Shown one piece after another: positions 17,660-25,544 of a stretch of 49,805 nt of DNA. The stretch's first letter is position 1. Each line of letters opens with the position of its first letter. Origin of the DNA: Deltaproteobacteria bacterium (GTDB lineage: Bacteria; Desulfobacterota; Syntrophia; Syntrophales; UBA2210); the NCBI GenBank assembly GCA_016933215.1, contig JAFGBH010000015.1, forward strand, positions 1 to 49,805. Reading direction: 5' to 3'. A program made the position numbers and the translations under genes. The notes under the pieces are model-generated. The model saw only the letters and a list, made by a program, of their open reading frames with translations, was not told where the DNA came from and did no database searches.

Positions 17660-17702
17660 TTAATCGTTAATCGCCAATATACGATTAAGCTTTTCCTGTC
17701 AA
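17660..17702 (-). promoter_or_regulatory. arsM-arsR-hesB promoter with ArsR-type operator
   Basis: On the minus strand a perfect TTGACA (17702-17697) is followed after 15 bases by TATATT (17681-17676). A perfect inverted repeat TTAATCG-N8-CGATTAA (17667-17688) covers the -10, and a further TTTAATCG half-site adjoins it at 17659-17666. Position and symmetry are those of an ArsR-family operator. The short spacer suggests the basal promoter is weak. Confidence 0.7.
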
Positions 17703-17829
17703 GAGTTTTTTGTTACTGATATGCTTTTAATTTTATTGATGTCATGTTCATATTATCATGACAAGAAATGAGGGCGGGTTTGAAGAAACAGAAAATTAAG
17801 ACAAAGGAAGGAAAATCGAGAGGATTATC

Positions 17830-18360
17830 ATGAAAGAACTGAAGACAAAGCAGTTGAAGATTAAGGCCGTGGACTTCTGGCTCAAAAAGTGGCCGGTATT
17901 GACGTCTGGCACTATCGAGCATTTTAATTCCATGACGATTGGATGGGGGAGCATTGGCGGTATCTGGTGGAAACCCTTTGTTCAGGTAGTCGTGCGACCG
18001 AGCCGGTACACCTTTGAATTTATGGAGAAATATTCTACATTTACCGTATGTTCATTTCCCGAAAGCTACAGGGATGCCCTGCAGGTGCTCGGCAACAAAT
18101 CGGGGAGGGATGGTGATAAAATCACCGAGACGGGCCTTACCGTGGTTGCGTCGAAGGTAGTGGAGGCCCCCTCCTACAAAGAGGCGGATCTGGTTTTGGA
18201 ATGTAGGAAAATGTACTGGCAGGATATGGAGCCGGCACATTTTATCGATCCTACCATCGAGGACAGTTATCCCGAGAAGGACTATCACAGGATCTACTAC
18301 GGAGAGATCCTAATGATAAATGCCGAAGATGCCGATATGGAATTGAACAGCGAGTGCTAA
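17830..18360 (+). CDS. Flavin reductase-like FMN-binding protein
   Basis: A 176-residue protein of the flavin reductase-like split-barrel family (DIM6/NTAB). The FMN-contact region includes NSMTIGWGSIGGIWWKPFVQVVVRPSRYT, shown here in part as MTIGWGSIGGIWWKP, and FTVCSFPESYRDALQVLGNKSG. Related anaerobe proteins act as FMN-dependent reductases or ferric-iron/flavin reductases, but no substrate is evident. AGAGGA precedes the ATG. The last six codons (ending LNSEC) and the stop codon lie within a dispersed palindromic repeat, so the native C-terminus has been rewritten by the repeat. Confidence 0.8.
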   Translation: MKELKTKQLKIKAVDFWLKKWPVLTSGTIEHFNSMTIGWGSIGGIWWKPFVQVVVRPSRYTFEFMEKYSTFTVCSFPESYRDALQVLGNKSGRDGDKITETGLTVVASKVVEAPSYKEADLVLECRKMYWQDMEPAHFIDPTIEDSYPEKDYHRIYYGEILMINAEDADMELNSEC

Positions 18361-18456
18361 CCCCGCTGCTTGCGGCGGGGTTAGCGAGCGAATAAAAAGC
18401 AGATATCTTCCTTAACAATCGGAGATTCCCCGCAACTCGTTGCGGGGAGCTTCAAT
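18342..18456 (+). repeat. Dispersed palindromic repeat, copy 1 (full length)
   Basis: A 115-base element with terminal inverted ends ATTGAAC...GCTTCAAT. It contains two hairpins: GCTAACCCCGC/GCGGGGTTAGC (11-bp perfect stem, 18356-18385) and CCCCGCAA-CTCG-TTGCGGGG (18428-18447), joined by GCGAATAA...TTCCTTAACAATCGGAGA. Part of it is coding for the preceding gene. The hairpins may also end transcription between the two convergent genes. Related copies lie at 21728, 44443, 48560 (reversed) and 49719. Confidence 0.85.
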
Positions 18457-18460
18457 AGCC

Positions 18461-19384
18461 TTACAGCACCCGCTCTTTTTTGCCCGCTCGAATATACGCG
18501 AAATATCCCCAGAGCTGTGAGATGAGCATCCCTGAAAGCATGAGTGCGCAGCCCGACAGTTGCCGAAAGGTCAAAACTTCCTGGAGGAGGAGCCATCCTC
18601 CGAGGGCCGCGAACACCGCTTCAAGGCTTAACAGGATCGATGCATGGGCGGGATGGGCCGCTCTCTGGCCTATCACCTGAAGGGTGTAGGCGATTCCCAC
18701 CGACATGACTCCACCATAGAGGATCGGGACGGCGGCCTGTAAAATTCCGCTTATCGAAACCTCTTCGACAATCAATGCGGTGAAAAGACTGATAAGGGAA
18801 ACGGCGGCATATTGGACGAAAGCGAGCCTGAGAGAATCCATTTTCGGAGAAAGCCAGCCGATGACAAGGACATGGACGGCAAAACAAAATGCACCCAGAA
18901 GCACCAGGAAATCGCCGAAGTCGATGGTGAACTGCTCGGTAATACTGAGAAAATAGAGTCCCAAGGCGGCACAAACAGCGCCCACCCATGTTCCCCTGTT
19001 CGTGTGCTGTTTCCAGATGAGGCCGAGAAAGGGAACGATAACGACATAGAGTCCCGTGATAAAACCTGCCTTGCCTGCCGTGGTATAGACGATACCCACC
19101 TGCTGCAGCGACGATCCGCCGAAGAGCGTCAATCCGGCAAGGGCTCCCCCGAGGACGAGCGTCCTGAGGCCCAGAGCTTTTCTTTCGTTGTCCCTCCTCC
19201 CATCTGAGATTCCATTTTTCAGGATAAAGGGGATAAGAACGAGACAGCCCAGGGCAAAGCGTATGCCGTTGAACAGAAAAGGGCCGACGTAATTCATACC
19301 GACACGCTGTGCCACGAAGGCAAAACCCCAGATGATAGCCGTCGTAAGAAGGATGGCGTCCGACCTGAGCAGGTTTTTTTGCAT
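18461..19384 (-). CDS. EamA/DMT-superfamily transporter
   Basis: A 307-residue inner-membrane protein with ten hydrophobic helices arranged as two EamA repeats, starting at SDAILLTTAIIWGFAFVAQRVGM and again at FLVLLGAFCFAVHVLVIG. The motif ILLSLEAVFAALGGWLLLQEVLT near the end is the usual EamA signature. The family exports amino acids, metabolites or drugs; nothing specifies the substrate. ATG 19384 is preceded by GAGGG; the frame extends upstream to 19429 without homology. It is convergent with the flavin reductase gene across repeat copy 1. Confidence 0.87.
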   Translation of the reverse strand: MQKNLLRSDAILLTTAIIWGFAFVAQRVGMNYVGPFLFNGIRFALGCLVLIPFILKNGISDGRRDNERKALGLRTLVLGGALAGLTLFGGSSLQQVGIVYTTAGKAGFITGLYVVIVPFLGLIWKQHTNRGTWVGAVCAALGLYFLSITEQFTIDFGDFLVLLGAFCFAVHVLVIGWLSPKMDSLRLAFVQYAAVSLISLFTALIVEEVSISGILQAAVPILYGGVMSVGIAYTLQVIGQRAAHPAHASILLSLEAVFAALGGWLLLQEVLTFRQLSGCALMLSGMLISQLWGYFAYIRAGKKERVL

Positions 19385-19548
19385 GGAGCCCTCTTTCCTC
19401 TCCTTTCTGTTTGAGAGGGGACAATACACTCTAAGATAGAGGGAGTCAAGAAGAAGGGGAGAGAAAAATATCCGGTACGATCAATTACATAGATACTGTT
19501 TCCCATCAATGCGGCACGGTGCGCCACACCTGTCGTGCCATTTTTCCA

Positions 19549-19578
19549 TTGACAAAGCGGGGGAACCGTTTCTATGGT
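19549..19578 (+). promoter_or_regulatory. Candidate sigma-70 promoter of acyl-CoA dehydrogenase gene
   Basis: TTGACA at 19549-19554, an 18-base spacer and TATGGT at 19573-19578, placed 34 bases before the ATG with its GGAGGGAG ribosome site. Confidence 0.5.
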
Positions 19579-19612
19579 TACTAAAAAAAGGGGTGTGCAG
19601 GGAGGGAGTACT

Positions 19613-20887
19613 ATGTACGATTTTTTGCTGAAGCCGGAAGAGCGGGCCCTCAGGGATGAGGTAAGAAAGTTCGTGAAGGAGGAAATCACCAGCGATTTCC
19701 TGAGGAAGATGGATAATGATGAGATAATCTATCCCCGGGAGTTCGTGGAGAAGCTGGCGAAATACAATCTGCGGGGCATCCGTTTTCCCAAGAAATACGG
19801 GGGAAGGGGGATGAGCTGGGTAGCCGACGTAGCCGCCACGGAGGAGATAGGCTGCCTTGGAATGGCGCTCGGCTGTGCCTCTGTCATGCCATCAATTGTG
19901 GGAGAGGCCCTGGATAAGTTCGGCACGGAGGAGCAGAAGGAGAAATATCTCAGGCCCTACATCGAGGGGAAACTCGTTTCCGCCGAGGCCCTGACAGAAC
20001 CGAGGGGAGGCTCGGATTTCTTCGGTGCCACGACCAAGGCGGTCCTCGAGGGCGATCACTTTATCCTGAACGGTCAGAAACGTTTTGTCGTGGGAGCGGA
20101 AGGCTCCGATTTCTTTCTCGTCTATTGTAAGACAAATTTTGACCCTGATGCACACAAATACGGAAAAATAAGCCTCCTCATCGTCGATGACGGTCCCGGT
20201 GTGGAAACGGAATATCATTACGGGCTCCTGGGCTGCAAGGGAGGGGGAACGGGACGCCTCGTATTCAGGGATGTCAAGGTTCCGAAGGAAAATCTGATAG
20301 GAGAGCTTCACGGCGGAGCCCTCTGTTTTAATCAGATGATGATACCGGAAAGGTTGACCTCTGCCGCCGGCTGTCTCGGTGTATGGGGCGCGCTTGATCT
20401 TGCCGTGAGATACTCAAACAGACGTGCCGCTTTCGGGAAACTGATAAGGAAATTCCAGGCCGTTAATTTTATGGTGGCCGATTCCATAACACAGCTCGAC
20501 GCGGCCAGGGGGCTCACCTATATGGCTGCCCGTGCCGTGGATGAGAATTACACCAATATGCGGCGTATCGTGAGCGAGGCAAAACGCTTTGCCACCGAGG
20601 CATCATGGAATGTCGTCAATAATGCCATGCAGGTGATGGGGGGTATCGGATATACCGATGTCTATCCCATCGAGCGTGCACTGCGGGATTTGAGGCTTGC
20701 CCTCATATGGACGGGTACGAGCGAGATCATGAACCTGATGATCCAGCATGAATATTACGATGAAGTCCTTAACCAGCCCTACGACAGAAGGAAAATGGAA
20801 CAGGATGCAATGAATCCCGACGAGAGCGAACGATGCTTTAACGATGAAGACATGTGGGAAGTTCACGAGAGTGGACCGGTAAAGTAA
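19613..20887 (+). CDS. Acyl-CoA dehydrogenase with non-canonical active-site position
   Basis: A 424-residue FAD-dependent acyl-CoA dehydrogenase, cytoplasmic, passing electrons to ETF. Typical features are ALTEPRGGSD near residue 126, RAAFGKLIRKFQAVNFMVAD, and MQVMGGIGYTDVYPIERALRD. Where most members have the catalytic base in YEGT, this protein has Trp366-Thr367-Gly-Thr. A glutamate (Glu246 in IPERL) sits at the alternative base position used by isovaleryl- and long-chain acyl-CoA dehydrogenases. The substrate may therefore be branched, cyclic or otherwise unusual. Start ATG 19613 is chosen over 19574 because of GGAGGGAG at 19601-19608 and homology starting at MYDFLLKPEE. Confidence 0.88.
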   Translation: MYDFLLKPEERALRDEVRKFVKEEITSDFLRKMDNDEIIYPREFVEKLAKYNLRGIRFPKKYGGRGMSWVADVAATEEIGCLGMALGCASVMPSIVGEALDKFGTEEQKEKYLRPYIEGKLVSAEALTEPRGGSDFFGATTKAVLEGDHFILNGQKRFVVGAEGSDFFLVYCKTNFDPDAHKYGKISLLIVDDGPGVETEYHYGLLGCKGGGTGRLVFRDVKVPKENLIGELHGGALCFNQMMIPERLTSAAGCLGVWGALDLAVRYSNRRAAFGKLIRKFQAVNFMVADSITQLDAARGLTYMAARAVDENYTNMRRIVSEAKRFATEASWNVVNNAMQVMGGIGYTDVYPIERALRDLRLALIWTGTSEIMNLMIQHEYYDEVLNQPYDRRKMEQDAMNPDESERCFNDEDMWEVHESGPVK

Positions 20888-21017
20888 CCGGCAGAACAAT
20901 AGAAGAGAGATTATACCGAAGGATCGCTATCGCCCCCTTACATGGATTTGCACGCGGCGCCCAAGGAATGGAACGCTCGGCAACAATCTGGTTTCTGTAC
21001 CGGAGAGAAACGGCAGG

Positions 21018-21767
21018 ATGAATAATCGGAGGCCCTCGGAGGAGACAAGAGAAATACGCAGCATGTTCGGAAGTATTGCTCGCCGTTACGACATCATGAA
21101 TTCCCTTATGACCTTCGGCCGTGATCATGCCTGGCGCCGGTATGTGATAGATATGGCCCTCCTCCCGACGGGAGGGCGGCTGCTCGATGTGGGAACGGGA
21201 ACGGGCAAAATCGCGCTCGATGCGGTTGCGAAGATCCCGGATGTCGCCGTTGTTGCCGCCGATTTCTCCTCAAAGATGATGCGTGTCGGGAAAGAACAAA
21301 CCGGTGGAAGGAGTATACGCTGGTGCTGTGCCGATGCGTTGCGGCTCCCCTTCCCCGATTCTCACTTCCACGCGGTAACGTCGGGTTATCTCGTTCGAAA
21401 CGTAACCGATATAAAGAAGGCCTTCGAGGAACAGATGAGAGTGGTCGTGCCTGGCGGCCGGGTCGTCTGTCTCGATACCTCCCCCGCTCCTCCAAATATC
21501 CTGCGCCCTTTTGCACTGTTCTATTTACGGTGTGTCATACCTCTCCTCGGCTGGATGATTACGAAAGAGAAAGCTGCATACCGCTACCTTCCCGCATCGA
21601 CGGAGGCGTTCAAGACCCCCGAAGAACTGGCGGGGATCATGGAAGAGGTCGGATTCCACGAGGTGGTGATACAACGATTTATGTTCGGCAATATCGGGGT
21701 TGTCACCGGGCGTCGTCCCCCCGTTAAATTGAACAGCGAGCAAATACAAAGCAAACACCTTCCTTAA
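21018..21767 (+). CDS. UbiE/MenG-family C-methyltransferase
   Basis: A 249-residue class I SAM methyltransferase, most similar to demethylmenaquinone/ubiquinone methyltransferases: FGSIARRYDIMNSLMTFGRDHAWRR, shown here in part as MFGSIARRYDIMN, then LLDVGTGTGKIALDA and the family signature GYLVRNVTDIKKA (usual form GFGLRNVTD). Late motifs ITKEKAAYRYLPASTEAF match UbiE as well. In an anaerobe the likely role is the last step of menaquinone synthesis. The last 12 or so codons, from LNSE onward, come from repeat copy 2, so the C-terminus is repeat-derived. Confidence 0.82.
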   Translation: MNNRRPSEETREIRSMFGSIARRYDIMNSLMTFGRDHAWRRYVIDMALLPTGGRLLDVGTGTGKIALDAVAKIPDVAVVAADFSSKMMRVGKEQTGGRSIRWCCADALRLPFPDSHFHAVTSGYLVRNVTDIKKAFEEQMRVVVPGGRVVCLDTSPAPPNILRPFALFYLRCVIPLLGWMITKEKAAYRYLPASTEAFKTPEELAGIMEEVGFHEVVIQRFMFGNIGVVTGRRPPVKLNSEQIQSKHLP

Positions 21768-21888
21768 TCCCGACAATCGGGATAAGTGAATTAACGAATT
21801 TGTTTTCTGCCAGAAAACACAGAAAATAAATTCTAATGTACTAAACAATCGGAGATCCCGCTTATACGGGATTGCGGGGAGCTTCAAT
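21728..21888 (+). repeat. Dispersed palindromic repeat, copy 2 (expanded, diverged middle)
   Basis: It shares the ends ATTGAACAGCGAG and TTGCGGGGAGCTTCAAT with copy 1, but the middle holds ATCCCG-ACAAT-CGGGAT and ATCCCG-CTTATA-CGGGAT hairpins and an AT-rich insert. It spans the end and stop codon of the ubiE-like gene and fills most of the gap before the Fe-S protein genes. Confidence 0.75.
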
Positions 21889-21944
21889 AATTGTGTTGAC
21901 GAATCCGAGCATATCGTCTACTTTTCCAGTAGTAATTCTTACCC

Positions 21945-21973
21945 TGTAACATTTTGTTTATCCTCTCGTTTCA
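21945..21973 (+). promoter_or_regulatory. Weak candidate for an ECF-type promoter ahead of the Fe-S protein pair
   Basis: TGTAAC at 21945-21950, then 16 bases, then CGTTTCA. The spacing is identical to TGTAAC-N16-CGTTATA at 25508 and 26915 in the ECF cassette, but the -10 half and the base after TGTAAC differ. It lies 21 bases before the ATG at 21994. Confidence 0.25.
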
Positions 21974-21993
21974 CAAGGAAGAGGTAACGGTAC

Positions 21994-22977
21994 ATGAGGG
22001 TATTTCTTATTATAGGTCCCATAGTTTTGGCGCTCTTTCTGCTCTGGCTCTGGATAGAGCGGTGGCATCTCATCCTCCCGGGGACGTGGCCTGCCCTGAA
22101 ATGGCTCGGTCTGAAGAGAACCCTGACCGGCGGGCTACACGGACTGTGGTACGGACGTCATATTACATCCTATCTGAACTTCCTTCGGGCGATGGCGCGT
22201 ATCTTCGGACCGGAGGGGCGATACGCGAGGTGGCTTGAAAATTCCTATCACGGGAAGGTCCTCACCCACGAGCATGCCAGGTCAATCGTGTCGGTTGAGG
22301 AGGACATTCCCCTTCAGGATCTCGGTGTCGGCGTGATTCCCTATTCGAGGGCCAGGGATATCGTGATCAATGCCCCTCCCGATATTGTAATCACGCAGTG
22401 CGGGTGCAAAGAGCTTCATCGTCTGAAGGGAAATCCCTGTAAGCTGTGCGACCCGCCCTACATGACCTGCATGCTTATCGGAAAACCCCTTACCGATTTC
22501 CTCCTCGAACATAAACCAAGGCACAGCGAGCGAATCAGTAACGAACGGGCACTGGAGCTTCTCGATTCCTTTCACGAGGCCGGACTGGTGCATCATGCCT
22601 GGTTCAAGGACTGCATAAAGGATCAGTTCTACGTCATCTGTAACTGCTGTTCCTGCTGCTGCCTCGGATTTGAGATGAAAGAACTCGGCATTGAACAGTT
22701 GGCGCCGTCGGGATATCTGGCCGTTGTTGACAGGGATCTTTGTTGCGGATGTAAAGAAGCATCAACGTGGTGTCCTGTCGATGCGATTACGATAGTGGAC
22801 GGCAAGTCTGAAGTTCTCAAGAATCTTTGTATCGGTTGCGGCATATGTGTCTCCAAATGTCCTCAGGGAGCAAGGATACTTGCCCCGGATAAAAGAAAAG
22901 GGCTTCCCCTTGATGTCCGAACCCTCACTGATAAAGCCGAAGACAAAGAGGTTGCAGAAGGGAGAATCCAGTCGTGA
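21994..22977 (+). CDS. Membrane-anchored cysteine-rich 4Fe-4S protein, paralog A
   Basis: A 327-residue predicted electron-transfer protein with one N-terminal membrane helix (residues 3-20). A middle domain holds CGC (136, 138), then Cys149, Cys152 and Cys159, and the dense string ICNCCSCCC (216-223). The C-terminal dicluster ferredoxin domain has an intact second site (Cys279, 282, 285, 289) and a first site that reads Cys250-x2-Cys253-x2-Ala256-x3-Cys260, lacking the third cysteine. The same architecture recurs in the next gene and at 45863. The GTGA overlap with the next gene implies coupled translation. No family name is assigned; a membrane redox module is inferred. Confidence 0.75.
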   Translation: MRVFLIIGPIVLALFLLWLWIERWHLILPGTWPALKWLGLKRTLTGGLHGLWYGRHITSYLNFLRAMARIFGPEGRYARWLENSYHGKVLTHEHARSIVSVEEDIPLQDLGVGVIPYSRARDIVINAPPDIVITQCGCKELHRLKGNPCKLCDPPYMTCMLIGKPLTDFLLEHKPRHSERISNERALELLDSFHEAGLVHHAWFKDCIKDQFYVICNCCSCCCLGFEMKELGIEQLAPSGYLAVVDRDLCCGCKEASTWCPVDAITIVDGKSEVLKNLCIGCGICVSKCPQGARILAPDKRKGLPLDVRTLTDKAEDKEVAEGRIQS

Positions 22978-23873
22978 GGGAATCAACGAAAGCGCTCTTC
23001 GCAAAACACGGATGGAGAGTCGACAGGGCCGTTCATAATTATATCTATTTTGCCTTTTACTATCCCTATGTGAAGTTTGTCTATCATCTGTTCCGGTTCC
23101 TGGCGAAGTACTTTTTCTGGTTCAAGCCCCTCCGTTACGTCATCGAAACTGCCTTTTCCCGCTATCACGCAAAGGTTATGTCCTTTCAGGACACGAAAAA
23201 GGTATTCGAGCTGAACGAGGATATCACCGCTATCTCGGAGAAAAACAGAAAGATCATTCCCTTTAAATATGCCCATAAGATTCTTCTTAAGGAACCCGAC
23301 TACATCGCGGTCATGGACTGTCCCTGCAAGAAAACACTCAATGCCCCCGAATGGTCGATTAATTCATGCATCAGTGTGGGAAAAACAACGTCTCAGTTCT
23401 GGATCGACCGGTGTGGAAAAAAATATAACGCACGCAAAATAACACAGGAAGAAGCCCTCGAGATCATAAGGAAATTCAGAAAAGAGGGGTATATTACCCA
23501 GGCCTTTTTCAAGGTGGCGACGGGCGGAACCATGGGACTGATCTGCAACTGCCATGTCGATTCCTGCGTCAGTCTGAAGGCAACACAGTTTGCCCGGCGA
23601 TTTGACGGCACGCTTTCTATGGCGGCAGAATCGGGATATTCCATACGACACGATGATGCAGGGTGCAAGAGATGTGGAACCTGCGCCGGTATCTGTCAGT
23701 TCGAGGCAATTACCGTCGACGGTGAAGGGTGGTCCTATGACAGGGATGCCTGCATGGGCTGTGAACTCTGTGTCGAGCACTGTCCCGAGGGGGCAATAAG
23801 CCTTTACAGGGACCCGGAAAAGACGGTTCCCCTCGATCTCGATATCGTGGGGGCGGAATATGCGGAGGGATAA
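22974..23873 (+). CDS. Cysteine-rich 4Fe-4S protein, paralog B
   Basis: A 299-residue homolog of the preceding gene, starting with GTG inside its stop codon. A hydrophobic, aromatic-rich stretch (residues 22-52, YIYFAFYYPYVKFVYHLF) may be membrane-associated. The middle domain has CPC (116, 118), Cys132 and ICNC-x4-C (191, 193, 198). The two ferredoxin sites are both complete: Cys231/234/237/241 and Cys260/263/266/270. Compared with paralog A, the CCSCCC string is reduced to HVDSC. The pair presumably forms a complex or a two-step electron path; redox partners are not identifiable. Confidence 0.75.
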   Translation: MRESTKALFAKHGWRVDRAVHNYIYFAFYYPYVKFVYHLFRFLAKYFFWFKPLRYVIETAFSRYHAKVMSFQDTKKVFELNEDITAISEKNRKIIPFKYAHKILLKEPDYIAVMDCPCKKTLNAPEWSINSCISVGKTTSQFWIDRCGKKYNARKITQEEALEIIRKFRKEGYITQAFFKVATGGTMGLICNCHVDSCVSLKATQFARRFDGTLSMAAESGYSIRHDDAGCKRCGTCAGICQFEAITVDGEGWSYDRDACMGCELCVEHCPEGAISLYRDPEKTVPLDLDIVGAEYAEG

Positions 23874-23966
23874 CGGAAGGTATGACGAGAAGCATGTATC
23901 AGCAGGAGTGAAGAAGATAATACAAGGATAACAAATGGTTAAAGGATAAATAAGGAGGAATGAACA

Positions 23967-24794
23967 ATGCAGGCATTATTTACTTTGACACCGGCCGAGT
24001 CTAAGAGGCTTATTGCCAAGGGCGTTCTTGCAATGCCCGAGGTGCAGGAGGCCAGAGAAAAGGGATATCTTATTGTTGGGAGGGGTTCCACAAACGGATA
24101 TATAGCGGAAGAACTGATGGGAAAGGAAATGGAAAAGGAGAAATATGTTGCGGGACAGTCGATAAGGGGGATTCTCTGTGCACTTCATCAGGGAATACGG
24201 CTCCGCCCCGTCTCATTTTACAAAGGTGAACTGCTCGAGGTTGAACCGGGGACCCTCATAGATAAGCTTGGCCCTGGAGACATCGTCCTGAAGGGTGCAA
24301 ATGCGATTGACAGCCAGGGAAACGTTGGTGTCGTCATGGCGAGTCCTGTGGGGGGAACCATGGGAGAATTCTATATGGCCACGAAGGCCCAGGGTGTGGA
24401 TATGATCTATCCTGTGGGCCTCGAAAAGATGGTTCTTTCCGTGGAGGAGGCGGCACAGTGCGGTGGCCGTTTGACTTTGGAGAGAACCATAGGGGCACCG
24501 GTAGGATTTGCCTGTGTGGCCGACGGTATCGTGATTACGGAAATCGATGCCATTGACATACTCTTCGGCATCGACGCGGTGCACTTTGCCTCGGGGGGCT
24601 ACGGAGGGTCTGAAGGTTGCGTTTCCATTCTTATCGAAGGCGAAGACGAGGATGTCAATGAGTGTATGGATTTTATTGAGACGATTAAGGGCGAACCGCC
24701 TCTGCCGTCCGTAAAAGGTCCCTGCAAGACCTGCCCGGTGCTCTGCAGTTTCCAGGGCAAAGAAGAGGAAGAACTCCCCGTCTATCTCAGGTAG
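23967..24794 (+). CDS. Conserved-looking protein of unknown function
   Basis: A 275-residue soluble protein I do not recognise. Notable segments are YLIVGRGSTNGYIAEEL, LGPGDIVLKGANAIDSQGNVGV, ASPVGGTMGEFY, a glycine-rich HFASGGYGGSEGCV and a C-terminal CKTCPVLC. The regular GxGDxxxKGANAID block and glycine loops suggest a nucleotide- or phosphosugar-binding enzyme, but that is a guess. RBS AGGAGG precedes the ATG. It lies 93 bases after paralog B on the same strand and may be co-transcribed with the Fe-S pair. Confidence 0.6.
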   Translation: MQALFTLTPAESKRLIAKGVLAMPEVQEAREKGYLIVGRGSTNGYIAEELMGKEMEKEKYVAGQSIRGILCALHQGIRLRPVSFYKGELLEVEPGTLIDKLGPGDIVLKGANAIDSQGNVGVVMASPVGGTMGEFYMATKAQGVDMIYPVGLEKMVLSVEEAAQCGGRLTLERTIGAPVGFACVADGIVITEIDAIDILFGIDAVHFASGGYGGSEGCVSILIEGEDEDVNECMDFIETIKGEPPLPSVKGPCKTCPVLCSFQGKEEEELPVYLR

Positions 24795-24814
24795 GCCGTT
24801 GTTTTTACCGTTAA

Positions 24815-25435
24815 TTAGTAGATGAGAACCAGGCCGATGTGTGAAACGTAAGGAACATCGGCAGGTTGAGTGGAGAACCCGACAGGATAGACGTCCCACC
24901 CTGCCCGTGACGCCATCTTGAAGACGTCCATACCTGCTCCGTGCATGGAAACGCGTGCCTGGAATGGAAATCGGCAGGATTGACCCCTTGCTAATGCGGA
25001 ACACTCTTCGGTGGGACAAAAGGTAGATTTGCAGGCGGAGCCACCGAATCCCAGGGCGAGATAGTAGCCGTCGTAGAATGCCATCGCCTCTATCTGCGAT
25101 AGTATGTCTGAATGTTTCAGTGCGACTGTCCTGTTGTCCTTCTCGATCGTATCGGGAGGGGCATCAATTTTTATCAGGATGGCGTAGCTGAAAGCCGCTA
25201 CTATTCTTTTTGTCTCATCCAGTTCCGGTGCATAAGGGGGGCAGTGGGCGGATGTTCCGTAGCCCTCACAGCGGGGATACAGGCACTTCGCACGGACCCT
25301 CTCATCGATTATGATTTCATCGGTTGAAATGATTGTTGCATCCGTTGCCCCCAGCGCAAGCGCCTTCTTCCTGTAGTTTTTCAGATCCCCTTTGAGGATC
25401 TCTTCCGGAATCACTTCGATGATTTTGCGAGACAT
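24815..25435 (-). CDS. Cysteine-rich predicted metal-binding protein (DUF2284 type)
   Basis: A 206-residue protein with ten or so cysteines in a pattern typical of DUF2284: CLYPRCEGYGTSAHCPPYAP near residue 51, then GGSACKSTFCPTEECSALARGQSC, and a conserved SMHGAGMDVF. The cysteines probably bind an Fe-S cluster or metal. Such proteins are common in anaerobes and archaea and have no established reaction. It is convergent with the preceding gene and divergent from the ECF sigma operon. Confidence 0.72.
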   Translation of the reverse strand: MSRKIIEVIPEEILKGDLKNYRKKALALGATDATIISTDEIIIDERVRAKCLYPRCEGYGTSAHCPPYAPELDETKRIVAAFSYAILIKIDAPPDTIEKDNRTVALKHSDILSQIEAMAFYDGYYLALGFGGSACKSTFCPTEECSALARGQSCRFPFQARVSMHGAGMDVFKMASRAGWDVYPVGFSTQPADVPYVSHIGLVLIY

Positions 25436-25507
25436 GATTGTTTGGTATCCTTGCGTTTCTGATCTTTCTCGCTATATACAGAAAAGGCTCAATAATTGAA
25501 ACGAAAT

Positions 25508-25536
25508 TGTAACCTTCAGGCACGGTATGCGTTATA
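25508..25536 (+). promoter_or_regulatory. ECF-type promoter of the sigma factor operon (copy 1)
   Basis: TGTAACC (25508-25514), 11 bases, TATGCGTTATA (25526-25536). The -35 TGTAAC and -10 CGTTATA are 16 bases apart, the geometry of ECF-sigma promoters. An identical motif with identical spacing precedes the last gene of the cassette. Transcription would start at about 25543, almost on the ATG at 25545. Confidence 0.72.
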
Positions 25537-25544
25537 AAAGTGAC

